This document shows positions 20,346 to 29,816 of a stretch of DNA of 64,000 nucleotides, in pieces. A program made the position numbers and the translations under genes. The stretch spans positions 1 to 64,000 of the forward strand of contig QHUY01000019.1 in assembly GCA_003223415.1 (NCBI GenBank), given 5' to 3'. The number at the start of each line of letters is the position of its first letter. The stretch's first letter is position 1. This DNA comes from Gemmatimonadota bacterium. GTDB taxonomy: Bacteria > Gemmatimonadota > Gemmatimonadetes > Gemmatimonadales > GWC2-71-9. A model generated the notes under the pieces. The model was not told where the DNA came from, ran no database searches, and saw only the letters and a program-made list of their open reading frames with translations.

Positions 20346-20414
20346 CGGGAAACGAGAAACGGGAAACGACCCCACTCTTCCGCCACAATCTCGATTCCCG
20401 TTTCTCGTTTCCCG
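20346..20414. repeat. Heptad inverted-repeat element between permeases 2 and 3
   Basis: CGGGAAACGAGAAACGGGAA (20346-20365) and exact reverse complement TTCCCGTTTCTCGTTTCCCG (20395-20414); 7-nt period. Confidence 0.85.
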
Positions 20415-20430
20415 TTAGGTTTATGGTTCC

Positions 20431-21675
20431 ATGCAGCTCACCGAGGCCGTCCGTCTCGCCCTCCAGGCCGCGTGGAGCCATAAGCTCCGCTCCTTCTTCA
20501 CACTCCTCGGGATCATCGTGTCGGTGGCGTTCCTGATCGCCGTGGTCGCGGTGATCCAGGGCATGAACGCCTATGTGCGAGAGAACCTGACCGGCGCCAT
20601 CGTCGGCGTGAACGCCTTCCAGGTGCGACGTACGCCGATCCAGATCGGCTTCGTCGACGACGAGGAGTTGCGCGCGATCCAGCGGCGGCCGATCATCGCG
20701 CCGGAGGACGTGCCGTACGTCGCGCGGGCCCTGCCGGACGCGCAAGCCGTCGCCCTCCAATCCGGTTGGCCGACCCCGCAAGCCGACGTGGTGTGGCGCA
20801 ACAAGACCGTAGGCGACGTCCTGGTCTTCGGCGTGACCCCGCCGTTCCAGACGGTCGAGGACTACGAGTTCGCCGCCGGCGAGCCGCTTGCCGACATCGA
20901 CGTGTTCGAGCGCCGCCCGGTGGCGGAGCTCGGGTGGGACGTGGCCGACAAGCTGTTCGGAAACCCGGCGCAGGCGGTGGGGCAGAAGATCCGCATCCGC
21001 GGTCAGCAGTTCGTGGTGAAGGGCGTGATCGCCAAGAAGGGCACGGTGCTCGGCCAATCGTGGGACGGCTTCGTGATGCTGCCGTTCACGATGTTCGAGG
21101 CGATGTACGGGCGGCGGCAGACCGCGGTGATCTCCGTCAAGATGGCCACCGCGGAAGCGGTGGCGGACGGGATGGCGCGGGCGGAGGAGGCGATGCGGAT
21201 CGCGCATCGGCTGCGCCCCAACCAGGGGGATGACTTCAGCGTCGACACCGCCGAAGGCCTGGTCGCTTTCTGGAAGAGCCTGACGCGCGTGCTGTTCACG
21301 GTCGTGCCCGCGGTCGTGGCGATCGGGATCGTGGTGGGCGGGATCGTGATCATGAACATCATGCTCATGAGCGTGAACGAGCGGACCCGCGAGATCGGGA
21401 TCCGCAAGTCGCTCGGCGCCCGGCGCCGCGACATCCGCAACCAGTTCCTGGCGGAATCGGTCACCCTGGCGCTGCTCGGCGGGGTGCTGGGGTTGATGAC
21501 CGGGATCGCGCTGGCCGGACTGGTGGATCTGCTGTCCCCGCTTCCCGCCCGCGTCACGTTGTGGTCGGTGGCGGTCGCGCTGGGGCTGGGCGCCTCGGTG
21601 GGCGTCCTATTCGGGGTGTATCCGGCCATGCGCGCGGCGCGGCTCGATCCGATCACCGCCCTGCGGTATGAATGA
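20431..21675 (+). CDS. MacB/FtsX-like ABC permease 3 (type A)
   Basis: Same motifs as permease 1: VGGIVIMNIMLMSVNERTREIGIRKSLGARRRDIRNQFLAE. Confidence 0.88.
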   Translation: MQLTEAVRLALQAAWSHKLRSFFTLLGIIVSVAFLIAVVAVIQGMNAYVRENLTGAIVGVNAFQVRRTPIQIGFVDDEELRAIQRRPIIAPEDVPYVARALPDAQAVALQSGWPTPQADVVWRNKTVGDVLVFGVTPPFQTVEDYEFAAGEPLADIDVFERRPVAELGWDVADKLFGNPAQAVGQKIRIRGQQFVVKGVIAKKGTVLGQSWDGFVMLPFTMFEAMYGRRQTAVISVKMATAEAVADGMARAEEAMRIAHRLRPNQGDDFSVDTAEGLVAFWKSLTRVLFTVVPAVVAIGIVVGGIVIMNIMLMSVNERTREIGIRKSLGARRRDIRNQFLAESVTLALLGGVLGLMTGIALAGLVDLLSPLPARVTLWSVAVALGLGASVGVLFGVYPAMRAARLDPITALRYE

Positions 21676-21678
21676 GCG

Positions 21679-22920
21679 ATGAGACTCCACTCCGTGACCG
21701 AAGGCTGGGCGATCGCGCTCGACCAGCTCGGCGCCAACAAGCTCCGCTCGGGCCTCACGATCCTCGGCGTCGTGATCGGCGTGTCCACGGTGATGGCGAT
21801 GGCCTCTATCGTGCAGGGGATCCGCCAGCAGATCGTGAACACGCTCGAGGTGGTGGGCCCGACGACGTTCCGGATATTGCGGTTCTTCTCGCAGACGCCG
21901 CTCAACCCCGATGCGCTGCCACGGGAGGTGCGGATCCGGCCCGTGCTGAAGCCCGAAGAGGCGACCGCACTGGCGCGCCTGCCGGAGATCCACTACGCCT
22001 CGATCTGGACGCAGCTGTTCGAGCGCCTGGAGTACCAAGGCGTCCGCACCCAGCTCCTGGCCGTGTTCGGCGCGGACGAGCGGTTTATGGAGATCCTCGG
22101 CGGCGGGATCGTCGTCGGCCGTCCGTTCACCACGACCGAGACGCGGGCGGGCGCCCCGGTCGTCATCCTCGAGCGCGCCGCCGCCGAGCGGGTGTTCGGG
22201 CGGCTGGATCCGCTGCACCGGTTCGTGCGGTTGGGTGGCAAGCCGGTCCAGGTCGTCGGCCTCTGGCAGAAGCCCGAGAACATTTTTGAGCCGCCAGGCC
22301 AGGACATCGGGGCCATCGTGCCGTTCGAGACGGCGCGCCGCTCCTACCGGTACGACGCGACCAACGCCCTCATCATCCTCGTGAAGCCGGGGCCTGGCGT
22401 GCCGCTCAACGGGGCGATGGATGCGGCCATCCTGCAGCTCCGGCGCCTGCGCGGCCTCAAGACCGGCCAGCCGAACAGCTTCGACCTCATCACCTCGGAC
22501 CAGATCCTGAGCGTGTTCGACCGGCTCACGAGCGCGTTCTTCCTCGTGATGATCGCCCTTTCGAGCGTGGCGCTCATGGTGGGCGGCATCGGGGTGATGG
22601 CCATCATGATGGTCTCGGTCACCGACCGCACCCGCGAGATCGGCGTTCGCAAAGCGCTCGGCGCGACGCGACGTGAGATCCTGTGGCAATTCCTGGTGGA
22701 AGCGGCGACGCTCACGTTCCTGGGAGGCCTGCTCGGCATCCTCATCGGGCTCACGATGGGCGAGGTCCTCAAGGCCCTGATGAACTTCACCACGAGCGTC
22801 CCACTGTGGAGTCCGATCGTCGGGTGCGTGGTGTCGATCCTGATCGGCATTATCTTCGGCGTCGGGCCCGCGGCACGGGCGGCGCGCTTGGATCCCGTTG
22901 AGGCGCTCCGCTACGAATGA
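21679..22920 (+). CDS. MacB/FtsX-like ABC permease 4 (type B)
   Basis: Same motifs as permease 2: GGIGVMAIMMVSVTDRTREIGVRKALGATRREILWQFLVEAATLTF. Confidence 0.88.
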   Translation: MRLHSVTEGWAIALDQLGANKLRSGLTILGVVIGVSTVMAMASIVQGIRQQIVNTLEVVGPTTFRILRFFSQTPLNPDALPREVRIRPVLKPEEATALARLPEIHYASIWTQLFERLEYQGVRTQLLAVFGADERFMEILGGGIVVGRPFTTTETRAGAPVVILERAAAERVFGRLDPLHRFVRLGGKPVQVVGLWQKPENIFEPPGQDIGAIVPFETARRSYRYDATNALIILVKPGPGVPLNGAMDAAILQLRRLRGLKTGQPNSFDLITSDQILSVFDRLTSAFFLVMIALSSVALMVGGIGVMAIMMVSVTDRTREIGVRKALGATRREILWQFLVEAATLTFLGGLLGILIGLTMGEVLKALMNFTTSVPLWSPIVGCVVSILIGIIFGVGPAARAARLDPVEALRYE

Positions 22921-22922
22921 GA

Positions 22923-22952
22923 GGGGAATGGGGAAAGGGGAATCGGGAATGG
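22923..22952. repeat. Single-arm heptad repeat
   Basis: GGGGAAT GGGGAAA GGGGAAT CGGGAAT GG. Confidence 0.7.
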
Positions 22953-23680
22953 TGATGCAACCGGTCGACCTCCTCGCCATCGCCGCCCACCGCGATGACG
23001 CCGAACTGACGTGCGGGGGCACGCTCGCGAAAGCCGCGCGTGCCGGCCACCGCGTGGGCATCCTCGACCTCACGCAGGGCGAGACGGGCACGCACGGCGA
23101 CGCGGCGACCCGGGCGGTGGAAGCCGAACGGGCAGCCCGGGCGCTGGGCGTGCCGGTGCGCCTCAACGCGGCGCTGCCCGACGCCCACCTCGCCAACGAC
23201 GAGGCGACCCGCGGCCGGCTGGTGGAGCTCCTACGCACGCTCCGGCCGCGCGTCGCAATCCTGCCCTACCCTGTCGGCCGGCACCCCGACCACCGCATCG
23301 CCTCCGAGGCGGCGCGCGACGCCTGCTATCTGGCCGGGCTGGCGAAATACGCCCCCCGCGCCGGCGTGGCGCCCCACCGCCCGTTCAAGCTCCTGTACGC
23401 CCTGGCGTACCGGGAGGACCCCGTGAAGCCGTCGTTCGTCGTGGACATCTCGGAGACCTTCGAGGCCAAGATGCAGGCGATCCGCTGCTACACCTCGCAG
23501 TTCGACGGAGCGAAGGCGGCCGGGGAAATCCACCCGACCGGCCAGGATCTGTACGAGCTGATCCGCGTGCAAGCGGCGCACTACGGCTCGCTGATCCGCC
23601 GACCCTACGGCGAGCCGTTCTTCACGTTTGAGACCATGGATGTGGAGGACGTGCTCACGCTTGGCGTGCAGTCCCTCTAG
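22949..23680 (+). CDS. bshB1: PIG-L family deacetylase, BshB1-like
   Basis: LLAIAAHRDDAELTCGGTL; QGETGTHGD; VGRHPDHRIAS; AAHYGSLIRRPYGEPFF. Confidence 0.8.
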   Translation: MVMQPVDLLAIAAHRDDAELTCGGTLAKAARAGHRVGILDLTQGETGTHGDAATRAVEAERAARALGVPVRLNAALPDAHLANDEATRGRLVELLRTLRPRVAILPYPVGRHPDHRIASEAARDACYLAGLAKYAPRAGVAPHRPFKLLYALAYREDPVKPSFVVDISETFEAKMQAIRCYTSQFDGAKAAGEIHPTGQDLYELIRVQAAHYGSLIRRPYGEPFFTFETMDVEDVLTLGVQSL

Positions 23681-23699
23681 CCTTTAGATTCCGCCTCCT

Positions 23700-24875
23700 A
23701 TGAGCAAGCGCCTGGTGTACCTCGACAACGCAGCCACGACGCCGGTCCGGCCGGAGGTCCTGGAGGCGATGCTGCCGTACCTGGGCAAGGAGGCGTTCGG
23801 CAACCCGTCCTCGGCCCACCGGTTCGGGCGTGCGGCGCGGGCCGGGATCGAGGAAGCCAAGCGCACGATCGCGGAGACCCTCGGCGCCGAGCCCAACCAG
23901 GTGATCTTCACCTCAGGCGGCACTGAGGCCGACAACTTGGCGATCATCGGGGCGGCGCTGGCGTCACGGGATCGCGGCGGGCCGTTCCGCGTGGCGGTGT
24001 CCGCGATCGAGCACAAGGCGGTCCTGGCGGCCGCCCACGCGGTGGGGCGCCTCGGCGGCCTGGAGCTCATCCTCCCCGTCAACGCCTCAGGTGTGGTGGA
24101 CGAAGGCGCGCTGGAGCAGGCGCTGGCCGGCGGCGTCGCCGTGGTGAGCGTCATGTGGGTGAACAACGAGGTGGGCGTGATCCAGCCGGTCGCCCGCATC
24201 GCCGACCGATGTTGCAGCGCGGAAGTCTTGTTCCACACCGACGCCGTCCAGGCGTTCGGGAAGGTCCCCGTTTCCCTTCCGGACGTTCGTTGCACGCTGC
24301 TCACCATTTCCGGCCACAAGATCGGCGCGCCCAAGGGCATCGGGGCGCTCATCGTGCGAGATCGTGAGGCGGTGGAGGCGATCATCCACGGCGGCGGGCA
24401 GCAGTTCGGCATCCGGCCGGGCACGGAGAACGTCCCCGGCATCGTGGCGTTGGGGAAGGCGGTGGAGTTGGCGGCGGCCGAGCGCGCGGAGACCGAGCGG
24501 CGGCTGCGAGCCTTGCGCGACGATCTGGAGCTCCGGGTGCTGCAGGCGGTGCCGGACGCCGTGATCAACGCCTGGCAGGCCGAGCGGGCGCCCCATGTTT
24601 CCAATGTGTCGATCCCGGGGACGGACAGCGAGGCGCTGCTCATGCATTTCGACTTGGCGGGTATCGCCTGCTCGTCGGGCTCGGCGTGCAGCACCGGCTC
24701 GATCGAGCCCTCCCACGTGCTCACGGCGATGGGCGTGCCGCGAGAGCTCGGCATCGCTGCGCTGCGCTTCTCGTTCGGGAAGGACAATACCGCGGAGGAC
24801 GTGGACGCGGTGATCGGCGCCCTTCCGAAGATCGTGGAAAAGGTACGGTCCTTGGCTGCGGTGTTGCACCGATGA
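23700..24875 (+). CDS. Cysteine desulfurase (NifS/IscS family)
   Basis: YLDNAATTPVRPEVLEAM; FTSGGTEADNLAI; HTDAVQAFGKVP; SGHKIGAPKGIGAL; SSGSACSTGSIEPSHVL. Confidence 0.93.
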   Translation: MSKRLVYLDNAATTPVRPEVLEAMLPYLGKEAFGNPSSAHRFGRAARAGIEEAKRTIAETLGAEPNQVIFTSGGTEADNLAIIGAALASRDRGGPFRVAVSAIEHKAVLAAAHAVGRLGGLELILPVNASGVVDEGALEQALAGGVAVVSVMWVNNEVGVIQPVARIADRCCSAEVLFHTDAVQAFGKVPVSLPDVRCTLLTISGHKIGAPKGIGALIVRDREAVEAIIHGGGQQFGIRPGTENVPGIVALGKAVELAAAERAETERRLRALRDDLELRVLQAVPDAVINAWQAERAPHVSNVSIPGTDSEALLMHFDLAGIACSSGSACSTGSIEPSHVLTAMGVPRELGIAALRFSFGKDNTAEDVDAVIGALPKIVEKVRSLAAVLHR

Positions 24876-24894
24876 TGCAGACCGGCGGGGCCGA

Positions 24895-25968
24895 ATGAAG
24901 GGCCGGGTGCTAGTCGCCATGTCGGGCGGGGTGGATTCGTCGGTCGCCGCCGCGCTCCTCGTGGCTGCTGGGTACGAGGTCATCGGCGCGACCATGAAGC
25001 TGTTCTGCTACGGCGACCGCGTCCCCGATCGGCCGTGCTGCTCGCTCGATTCGATCACCGACGCCAAGCTCGTTGCCCACCGGCTGAGCATCCCCCACTA
25101 CGTGCTCAACCTCGAGACCCGGTTCGGGCGCGACGTGATCGACAACTTCGTCGCGGAATACGCGCGCGGACGCACGCCCATCCCGTGCGTGCGCTGCAAC
25201 TCGTTCACCAAGTTCCGGGACTTCCTCGCCCACGCCGACGCGCTCGACTGCGGCCACGTCGCGACCGGCCACTACGTGATCGCCGAGGGCGGTGCCCTGT
25301 ACCGGGGGCGCGACTCGCAGAAGGATCAGTCGTACTTCCTCTGGGGCATCGATCGCGCCGTGGTGCGCCGGATGCTCGCGCCGGTCGGGCGGCTCACCAA
25401 GCGGGAGACGCGGGCGGTCGCGAGGCGGCTCGGCCTCGTCACCGCGGACAAACCGGAGTCGGTCGAAATCTGCTTCGTCCCCGACGACGACTACGCGGCG
25501 GTGCTCGAGCAGCACTTGCCCGGCGACGCGCCCGCCCTCGCCCCCGGGCCGCTCGTCACGGTGGGCGGAGATGTGGTCGGCGAACACGACGGTTTCGCCC
25601 GCTACACGATCGGGCAGCGCCGCGGCCTGCCGGGTGGCTTCCCCGAGCCGATGTACGTGGTGGACATCCGGCCGGAGACACGGGAGGTGGTGATCGGCCG
25701 CGGGACCGATCTGTTTGGACACACCGTGTCGCTGGAAGCGGTCAACTGGCTGGCCGACCCCCTGGCACGCGGGGCCGACGTGTGGGTGCAGTGCCGCTAC
25801 CGCTCAAAGGCGGTCCCCGGCACGATTGCTGCGATCCGCCAAGACAGGGGGGGGGGGAGCGGGCTGGAGCTCCAACTCGCCGAGCCAGTCCGAGCCATCA
25901 CGCCCGGCCAGTCGGGCGTACTCTACGACGAGACCGGGCGGCTGCTCGGCGGTGGCCTAATTAACTGA
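24895..25968 (+). CDS. mnmA: tRNA-specific 2-thiouridylase MnmA
   Basis: VLVAMSGGVDSSVAAALL; TPIPCVRCNSFTKF; GHVATGHY; QKDQSYFLWGI; YTIGQRRGL. Confidence 0.93.
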   Translation: MKGRVLVAMSGGVDSSVAAALLVAAGYEVIGATMKLFCYGDRVPDRPCCSLDSITDAKLVAHRLSIPHYVLNLETRFGRDVIDNFVAEYARGRTPIPCVRCNSFTKFRDFLAHADALDCGHVATGHYVIAEGGALYRGRDSQKDQSYFLWGIDRAVVRRMLAPVGRLTKRETRAVARRLGLVTADKPESVEICFVPDDDYAAVLEQHLPGDAPALAPGPLVTVGGDVVGEHDGFARYTIGQRRGLPGGFPEPMYVVDIRPETREVVIGRGTDLFGHTVSLEAVNWLADPLARGADVWVQCRYRSKAVPGTIAAIRQDRGGGSGLELQLAEPVRAITPGQSGVLYDETGRLLGGGLIN

Positions 25969-26083
25969 CCAGTGGCGGGGTGAGGGTGGTCACACCTCCC
26001 TCCCCCAACACACACGAATACTTGAAGGCCCGGCGAAGCAGGGGATCGCCCGCCGCGGCATCCAAATCCCTGGAGGCAGCCGT

Positions 26084-27202
26084 ATGACTCACGCCCAGCT
26101 GTGGCGGCGGATCGCCGGTGGCACCACGCTCGCCGTCCTCGCGGCCGCGTGCAGCGAGACTACAGCCCCAAAGCTCACCGACCCCGCGGCCACGGCCGCC
26201 GCTGTCCGGGCGGCCGACAGCGCCCTTTCCTCCCCCGTCTTCAAGAGCTTTTCGGCCATCGGCGCGAAGCTCACCCCGGTCGCGGCGTCCGCGATTTTTG
26301 GCTCGGCCAGCCTCTTCAACGCGACCAGGCCCGACCTCGGCGCGCCGCAGCCGTTCGCCCTAACCGTCGAGCGGGCGACGCTGCTGGAGTCGCTCGTCCC
26401 GCAGCTCTCGAGCCCAAATGCGGCAGGGATTCCCAGGATCGACTCGATCGCGGGCGCGGTGTTCCAGTGGGACGCCGCGAACCACCGCTACTACAAGGCG
26501 GCGACGACGGGCTGCACCAGCCCCAACGGGCCGTGTATCCGCTTCATCCTGTACGCCATCGACCCGCTGACCGACGAGCCAGCCACTCCGCTCACCCCAG
26601 TCGGGACGGCCGACTTCATCGACCGCAGCGCGGGCAACACGACCTCGCTGCAGATCCTCGTCGAGGGCAACGGTGGCGCGCCGACGTATGTCGACTACAC
26701 GGTAACGGTGACGCCGGGCGTCGACTCGTTCACCGCCTCGGCGACGGGCACCGTGAGCAACGGGCTCGCCGGCGATGCAAACAAGACGCTGACGTTCTCA
26801 GTGACGTTCGCCGCCTCGCCCGTTGGGGTGAGCGCCACGGCGACGTTCACGCTCAACAACCCCGCCGTCACGGTGACGCTGAGCGAGTCGCTGCAGGTCA
26901 GCGGGCAAGACACGACCATTACCGTGCACTTCGGGTTCACCCGTCCGGGCGAGACGATCACGCTCGACGGCACGGTGACGATCCATCAGGGCGTCACCAC
27001 CGTAGCGGTGACCGTGAAAGTCAACGGCGGCACGTTCGCCAACATCACTGGCCCGTTCAGCAACCCAACCATCACGCACCCGAACGGGCAACCGCTGACT
27101 GCGGACGAGCTCGAGGCGCTGGGCACCTTGTTCGGCGCGGCGGAGGATTTCTCCAATCACTTGGGCGACCTGTTCGACCCGGTCCGAGCGCTGTTTCTCT
27201 GA
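26084..27202 (+). CDS. Hypothetical lipoprotein
   Basis: GGAGG RBS; TTLAVLAAACSETTAPKL lipobox. Confidence 0.65.
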   Translation: MTHAQLWRRIAGGTTLAVLAAACSETTAPKLTDPAATAAAVRAADSALSSPVFKSFSAIGAKLTPVAASAIFGSASLFNATRPDLGAPQPFALTVERATLLESLVPQLSSPNAAGIPRIDSIAGAVFQWDAANHRYYKAATTGCTSPNGPCIRFILYAIDPLTDEPATPLTPVGTADFIDRSAGNTTSLQILVEGNGGAPTYVDYTVTVTPGVDSFTASATGTVSNGLAGDANKTLTFSVTFAASPVGVSATATFTLNNPAVTVTLSESLQVSGQDTTITVHFGFTRPGETITLDGTVTIHQGVTTVAVTVKVNGGTFANITGPFSNPTITHPNGQPLTADELEALGTLFGAAEDFSNHLGDLFDPVRALFL

Positions 27203-27220
27203 GCCGCATGGGCGGTGACG

Positions 27221-27253
27221 ACCCCCCGCTGGGCCACTGGCCCGGCGGGGGGT
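27221..27253 (+). terminator. Rho-independent-like terminator
   Basis: ACCCCCCGCtGGGCCactGGCCCgGCGGGGGGT followed by TTCGCTTTATT. Confidence 0.75.
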
Positions 27254-27271
27254 TTCGCTTTATTACCAGGG

Positions 27272-27640
27272 ATGCCGTACCGCCTGTTGGCCGATCTCGT
27301 GGTGGCCGGTCACGCCCTGTTCGTGCTGTTCGTGGTCGGGGGAGGCTTCCTCGCCTGGCGGTGGCGCCGGGTAGTCTGGCTGCACGTGCCCGCGGCCGCC
27401 TGGGGCGTGGCGATTGAGTTCGCAGGCGGGATTTGCCCCCTGACGCCGCTGGAGAACCGGCTGCGGCTGCGCGCCGGCCTGGCGGGCTACCCGGGCGGGT
27501 TCCTCGAGCACTACGTGCTCCCCGTGCTCTACCCTGCCAGCCTCACCCGGCGGACGCAGGTGATCCTGGGCGCGCTGGCGCTCGCTGCGAACCTCGTCGC
27601 CTACGGTATGCTGCTGCGCCGCCTGCGGCGCGGTGCCTGA
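27272..27640 (+). CDS. DUF2784 family membrane protein
   Basis: HALFVLFVVGGGFLAWRW..WGVAIEFAGGICPLTPLENRLR..FLEHYVLPVLYP. Confidence 0.8.
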   Translation: MPYRLLADLVVAGHALFVLFVVGGGFLAWRWRRVVWLHVPAAAWGVAIEFAGGICPLTPLENRLRLRAGLAGYPGGFLEHYVLPVLYPASLTRRTQVILGALALAANLVAYGMLLRRLRRGA

Positions 27641-27662
27641 CTTCAACCTGAGGGGATCCCCC

Positions 27663-28955
27663 ATGACGACCCGTCGTCGCTTCGTGCGCTCTCTGTTCGC
27701 CGCCACAGTGACGCTCCCCGCCTTGAAGAACGATGGGGTGACGCACATCCTGCGGACCGCGCGGGCCGTGGACGACCGGGACCCGGCCGCGGTGGCGGAG
27801 GACGAAGACTTCTGGCGGGAGATTCAGCGGGCCTTCGACATCGATCGCGGCCTGATCAACCTCAACAACGGCGGGGTGGCGCCCAGTCCGCGAGTCGTGC
27901 AGGAGGCGATGCTCCGCTATCTCGCCGTTTCCAACCAGGCGCCGGCGATCACGATGTGGGCGTGGATCGAGCCCGAGATCGAGTCGGTGCGGCGCCGCCT
28001 CGCCGCCAGCTTCGGGTGCGACCCCGAGGAGATGGCGATCACGCGGAACGCCAGCGAGGCCCTCGAGATCGTGCAGCTCGGTCTCCCGCTGCAACGGGGC
28101 GACGAGGTGCTCACGACCACGCAGGACTACCCCCGCATGATCACGACCTGGAAGCAGCGGGAGCGCCGCGACGGCATCGTGCTCAAGCAGATCCCCTTCC
28201 CGGTTCCGCCGCCCTCGCTCGACGACCTTGCCGGCCGGATCGAGCAGGCGATCACACCGAAGACGAAGGTCATCCACGTCTGCCACATCACGAACCTGAC
28301 GGGCCAGATCTTCCCCGTGCGGAAGATCTGCCAGCTGGGGCGGGTCCGCGGCATCGAGGTGATCGTGGACGGGGCGCACGCCTACGCGCACTTCCCCTTC
28401 ACGCGTGACGAGCTGGACTGCGACTACTACGGGACGAGCCTGCACAAGTGGCTCACCGCGCCGATCGGCACAGGGTTTCTCTACGTTCGCAAGGAGAAGA
28501 TCGAGAAGCTATGGCCGCTGATGGCGGCGCCGCCCGAGATGAACGCGAACATCCGCAAGTTCGAGGAAATCGGGACCCACCCGGCGGCGAACCACAACGC
28601 GATCGCCGAGGCGCTCGACTTCTACGACGCGATCGGCCCGGACCGGAAGGCGGCGCGGTTGCGGTTCCTGCGCGACCGCTGGGCCAAGCGGCTCGAGAAG
28701 CTGCCGGGGGTGAAGATCCTCACCTCCTACGATCCGGCCCAGTCGTGCGGGCTCGCGTCATTCACGCCCGCCGCGCTCGACGTTGGGAAGGTGACCGGGT
28801 ACCTCTACGACAAGCACAAGATCATCGTGACGCCGATCGCGCATCCCGAGTTCAACTGCCTGCGCATCACGCCGAACGTCTACACGACGATTGCGGAGAT
28901 CGACCGATTTGCCGGCGTAATGGAGGACCTTGTGCGCAAGGGGCTCCCGGCATGA
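27663..28955 (+). CDS. Class V aminotransferase family PLP enzyme with Tat-type leader
   Basis: MTTRRRFVRSLFAATVTLPAL; INLNNGGVAPSPRVVQEAM; VDGAHAYAHF..YYGTSLHKWL. Confidence 0.87.
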   Translation: MTTRRRFVRSLFAATVTLPALKNDGVTHILRTARAVDDRDPAAVAEDEDFWREIQRAFDIDRGLINLNNGGVAPSPRVVQEAMLRYLAVSNQAPAITMWAWIEPEIESVRRRLAASFGCDPEEMAITRNASEALEIVQLGLPLQRGDEVLTTTQDYPRMITTWKQRERRDGIVLKQIPFPVPPPSLDDLAGRIEQAITPKTKVIHVCHITNLTGQIFPVRKICQLGRVRGIEVIVDGAHAYAHFPFTRDELDCDYYGTSLHKWLTAPIGTGFLYVRKEKIEKLWPLMAAPPEMNANIRKFEEIGTHPAANHNAIAEALDFYDAIGPDRKAARLRFLRDRWAKRLEKLPGVKILTSYDPAQSCGLASFTPAALDVGKVTGYLYDKHKIIVTPIAHPEFNCLRITPNVYTTIAEIDRFAGVMEDLVRKGLPA

Positions 28956-28957
28956 TC

Positions 28958-29029
28958 GAATGCGGAATGCGGAGTGCGGAATCCCACGGCGAGCATCCAT
29001 TCCGCATTCCGACTTCCGCATTCCACATT
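28958..29029. repeat. Heptad inverted-repeat element between convergent genes
   Basis: GAATGCGGAATGCGGAGTGCGGAAT / ATTCCGCATTCCGACTTCCGCATTCCACATT. Confidence 0.85.
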
Positions 29030-29033
29030 GAGG

Positions 29034-29816
29034 TCACTCGGGAACCCATGCCGCGATTCGCAGCGGCCCCCCGCTCCCCCCTTTGATTTTCATCGGCAGC
29101 GCCGCCAGCACTGCACCCGTTGGCGGCAGCTGCTCCAGGTGCGCCACGTTCTCGAACGCCGGGATGTCGGCCCCTAGCAAGATCTGGTGGGTGTCGAACG
29201 TGGCGGACTGGCCGTAATCGATGCTCGGCGTGTCGATCCCCACCGCATGCACGCGTCGCCCGACGAGCCATCGCGCCGCGCTCGAGTCGATGCCGGGAAA
29301 GTGGAGCTCCGCAACGGCGGCCTGCCCCGCCTTGAGCGTGCCGAGGTAGCGCGCCCGGTCGGGCCAGCGGGTCCCCCAGCCGGTCCGAAACAGGACGATG
29401 GTGCCTTCCGGAATCGACCCGTGGGCGGTTTCCCACTGCGTGAGATCGCCCGAGGTGATGCGGTAATCCCGATCCGCGTCCGACGCGCCGCGCGTGTCGA
29501 TCACGACCGCCGGGCCGACCAGCTGGGTGAGCGGGATCTGGTCGGTGGTGTGGCGGCCCTCGGCGAAGTGAACCGGGGCATCGAGATGGGTGCCCCCGTG
29601 CTCGGCGGCCGCGAAATTGTTGGCGGCGTAGTAATAGCCCTTCGGGGTGCGTTGCGCCGAGACGACCTGGAGCCGGAAGGGCTGCGCCGTGGGCCAGTAG
29701 ATGGTCGTGGAGTCGAACGCGTAGGAGAGGTCCACCCAACGGCCGCGGGCGAGCAGGACGGCAGCGGAGGGCTGGCGGCAGGCGGCGAGTAGCCCGAGAA
29801 ACAGCAGCCGCTTCAT
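29034..29816 (-). CDS. Cyclase (kynurenine formamidase-like) family lipoprotein
   Basis: LLFLGLLAACRQ lipobox; WVDLSYAFDSTTIYWP; EHGGTHLDAPVHF. Confidence 0.8.
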   Translation of the reverse strand: MKRLLFLGLLAACRQPSAAVLLARGRWVDLSYAFDSTTIYWPTAQPFRLQVVSAQRTPKGYYYAANNFAAAEHGGTHLDAPVHFAEGRHTTDQIPLTQLVGPAVVIDTRGASDADRDYRITSGDLTQWETAHGSIPEGTIVLFRTGWGTRWPDRARYLGTLKAGQAAVAELHFPGIDSSAARWLVGRRVHAVGIDTPSIDYGQSATFDTHQILLGADIPAFENVAHLEQLPPTGAVLAALPMKIKGGSGGPLRIAAWVPE

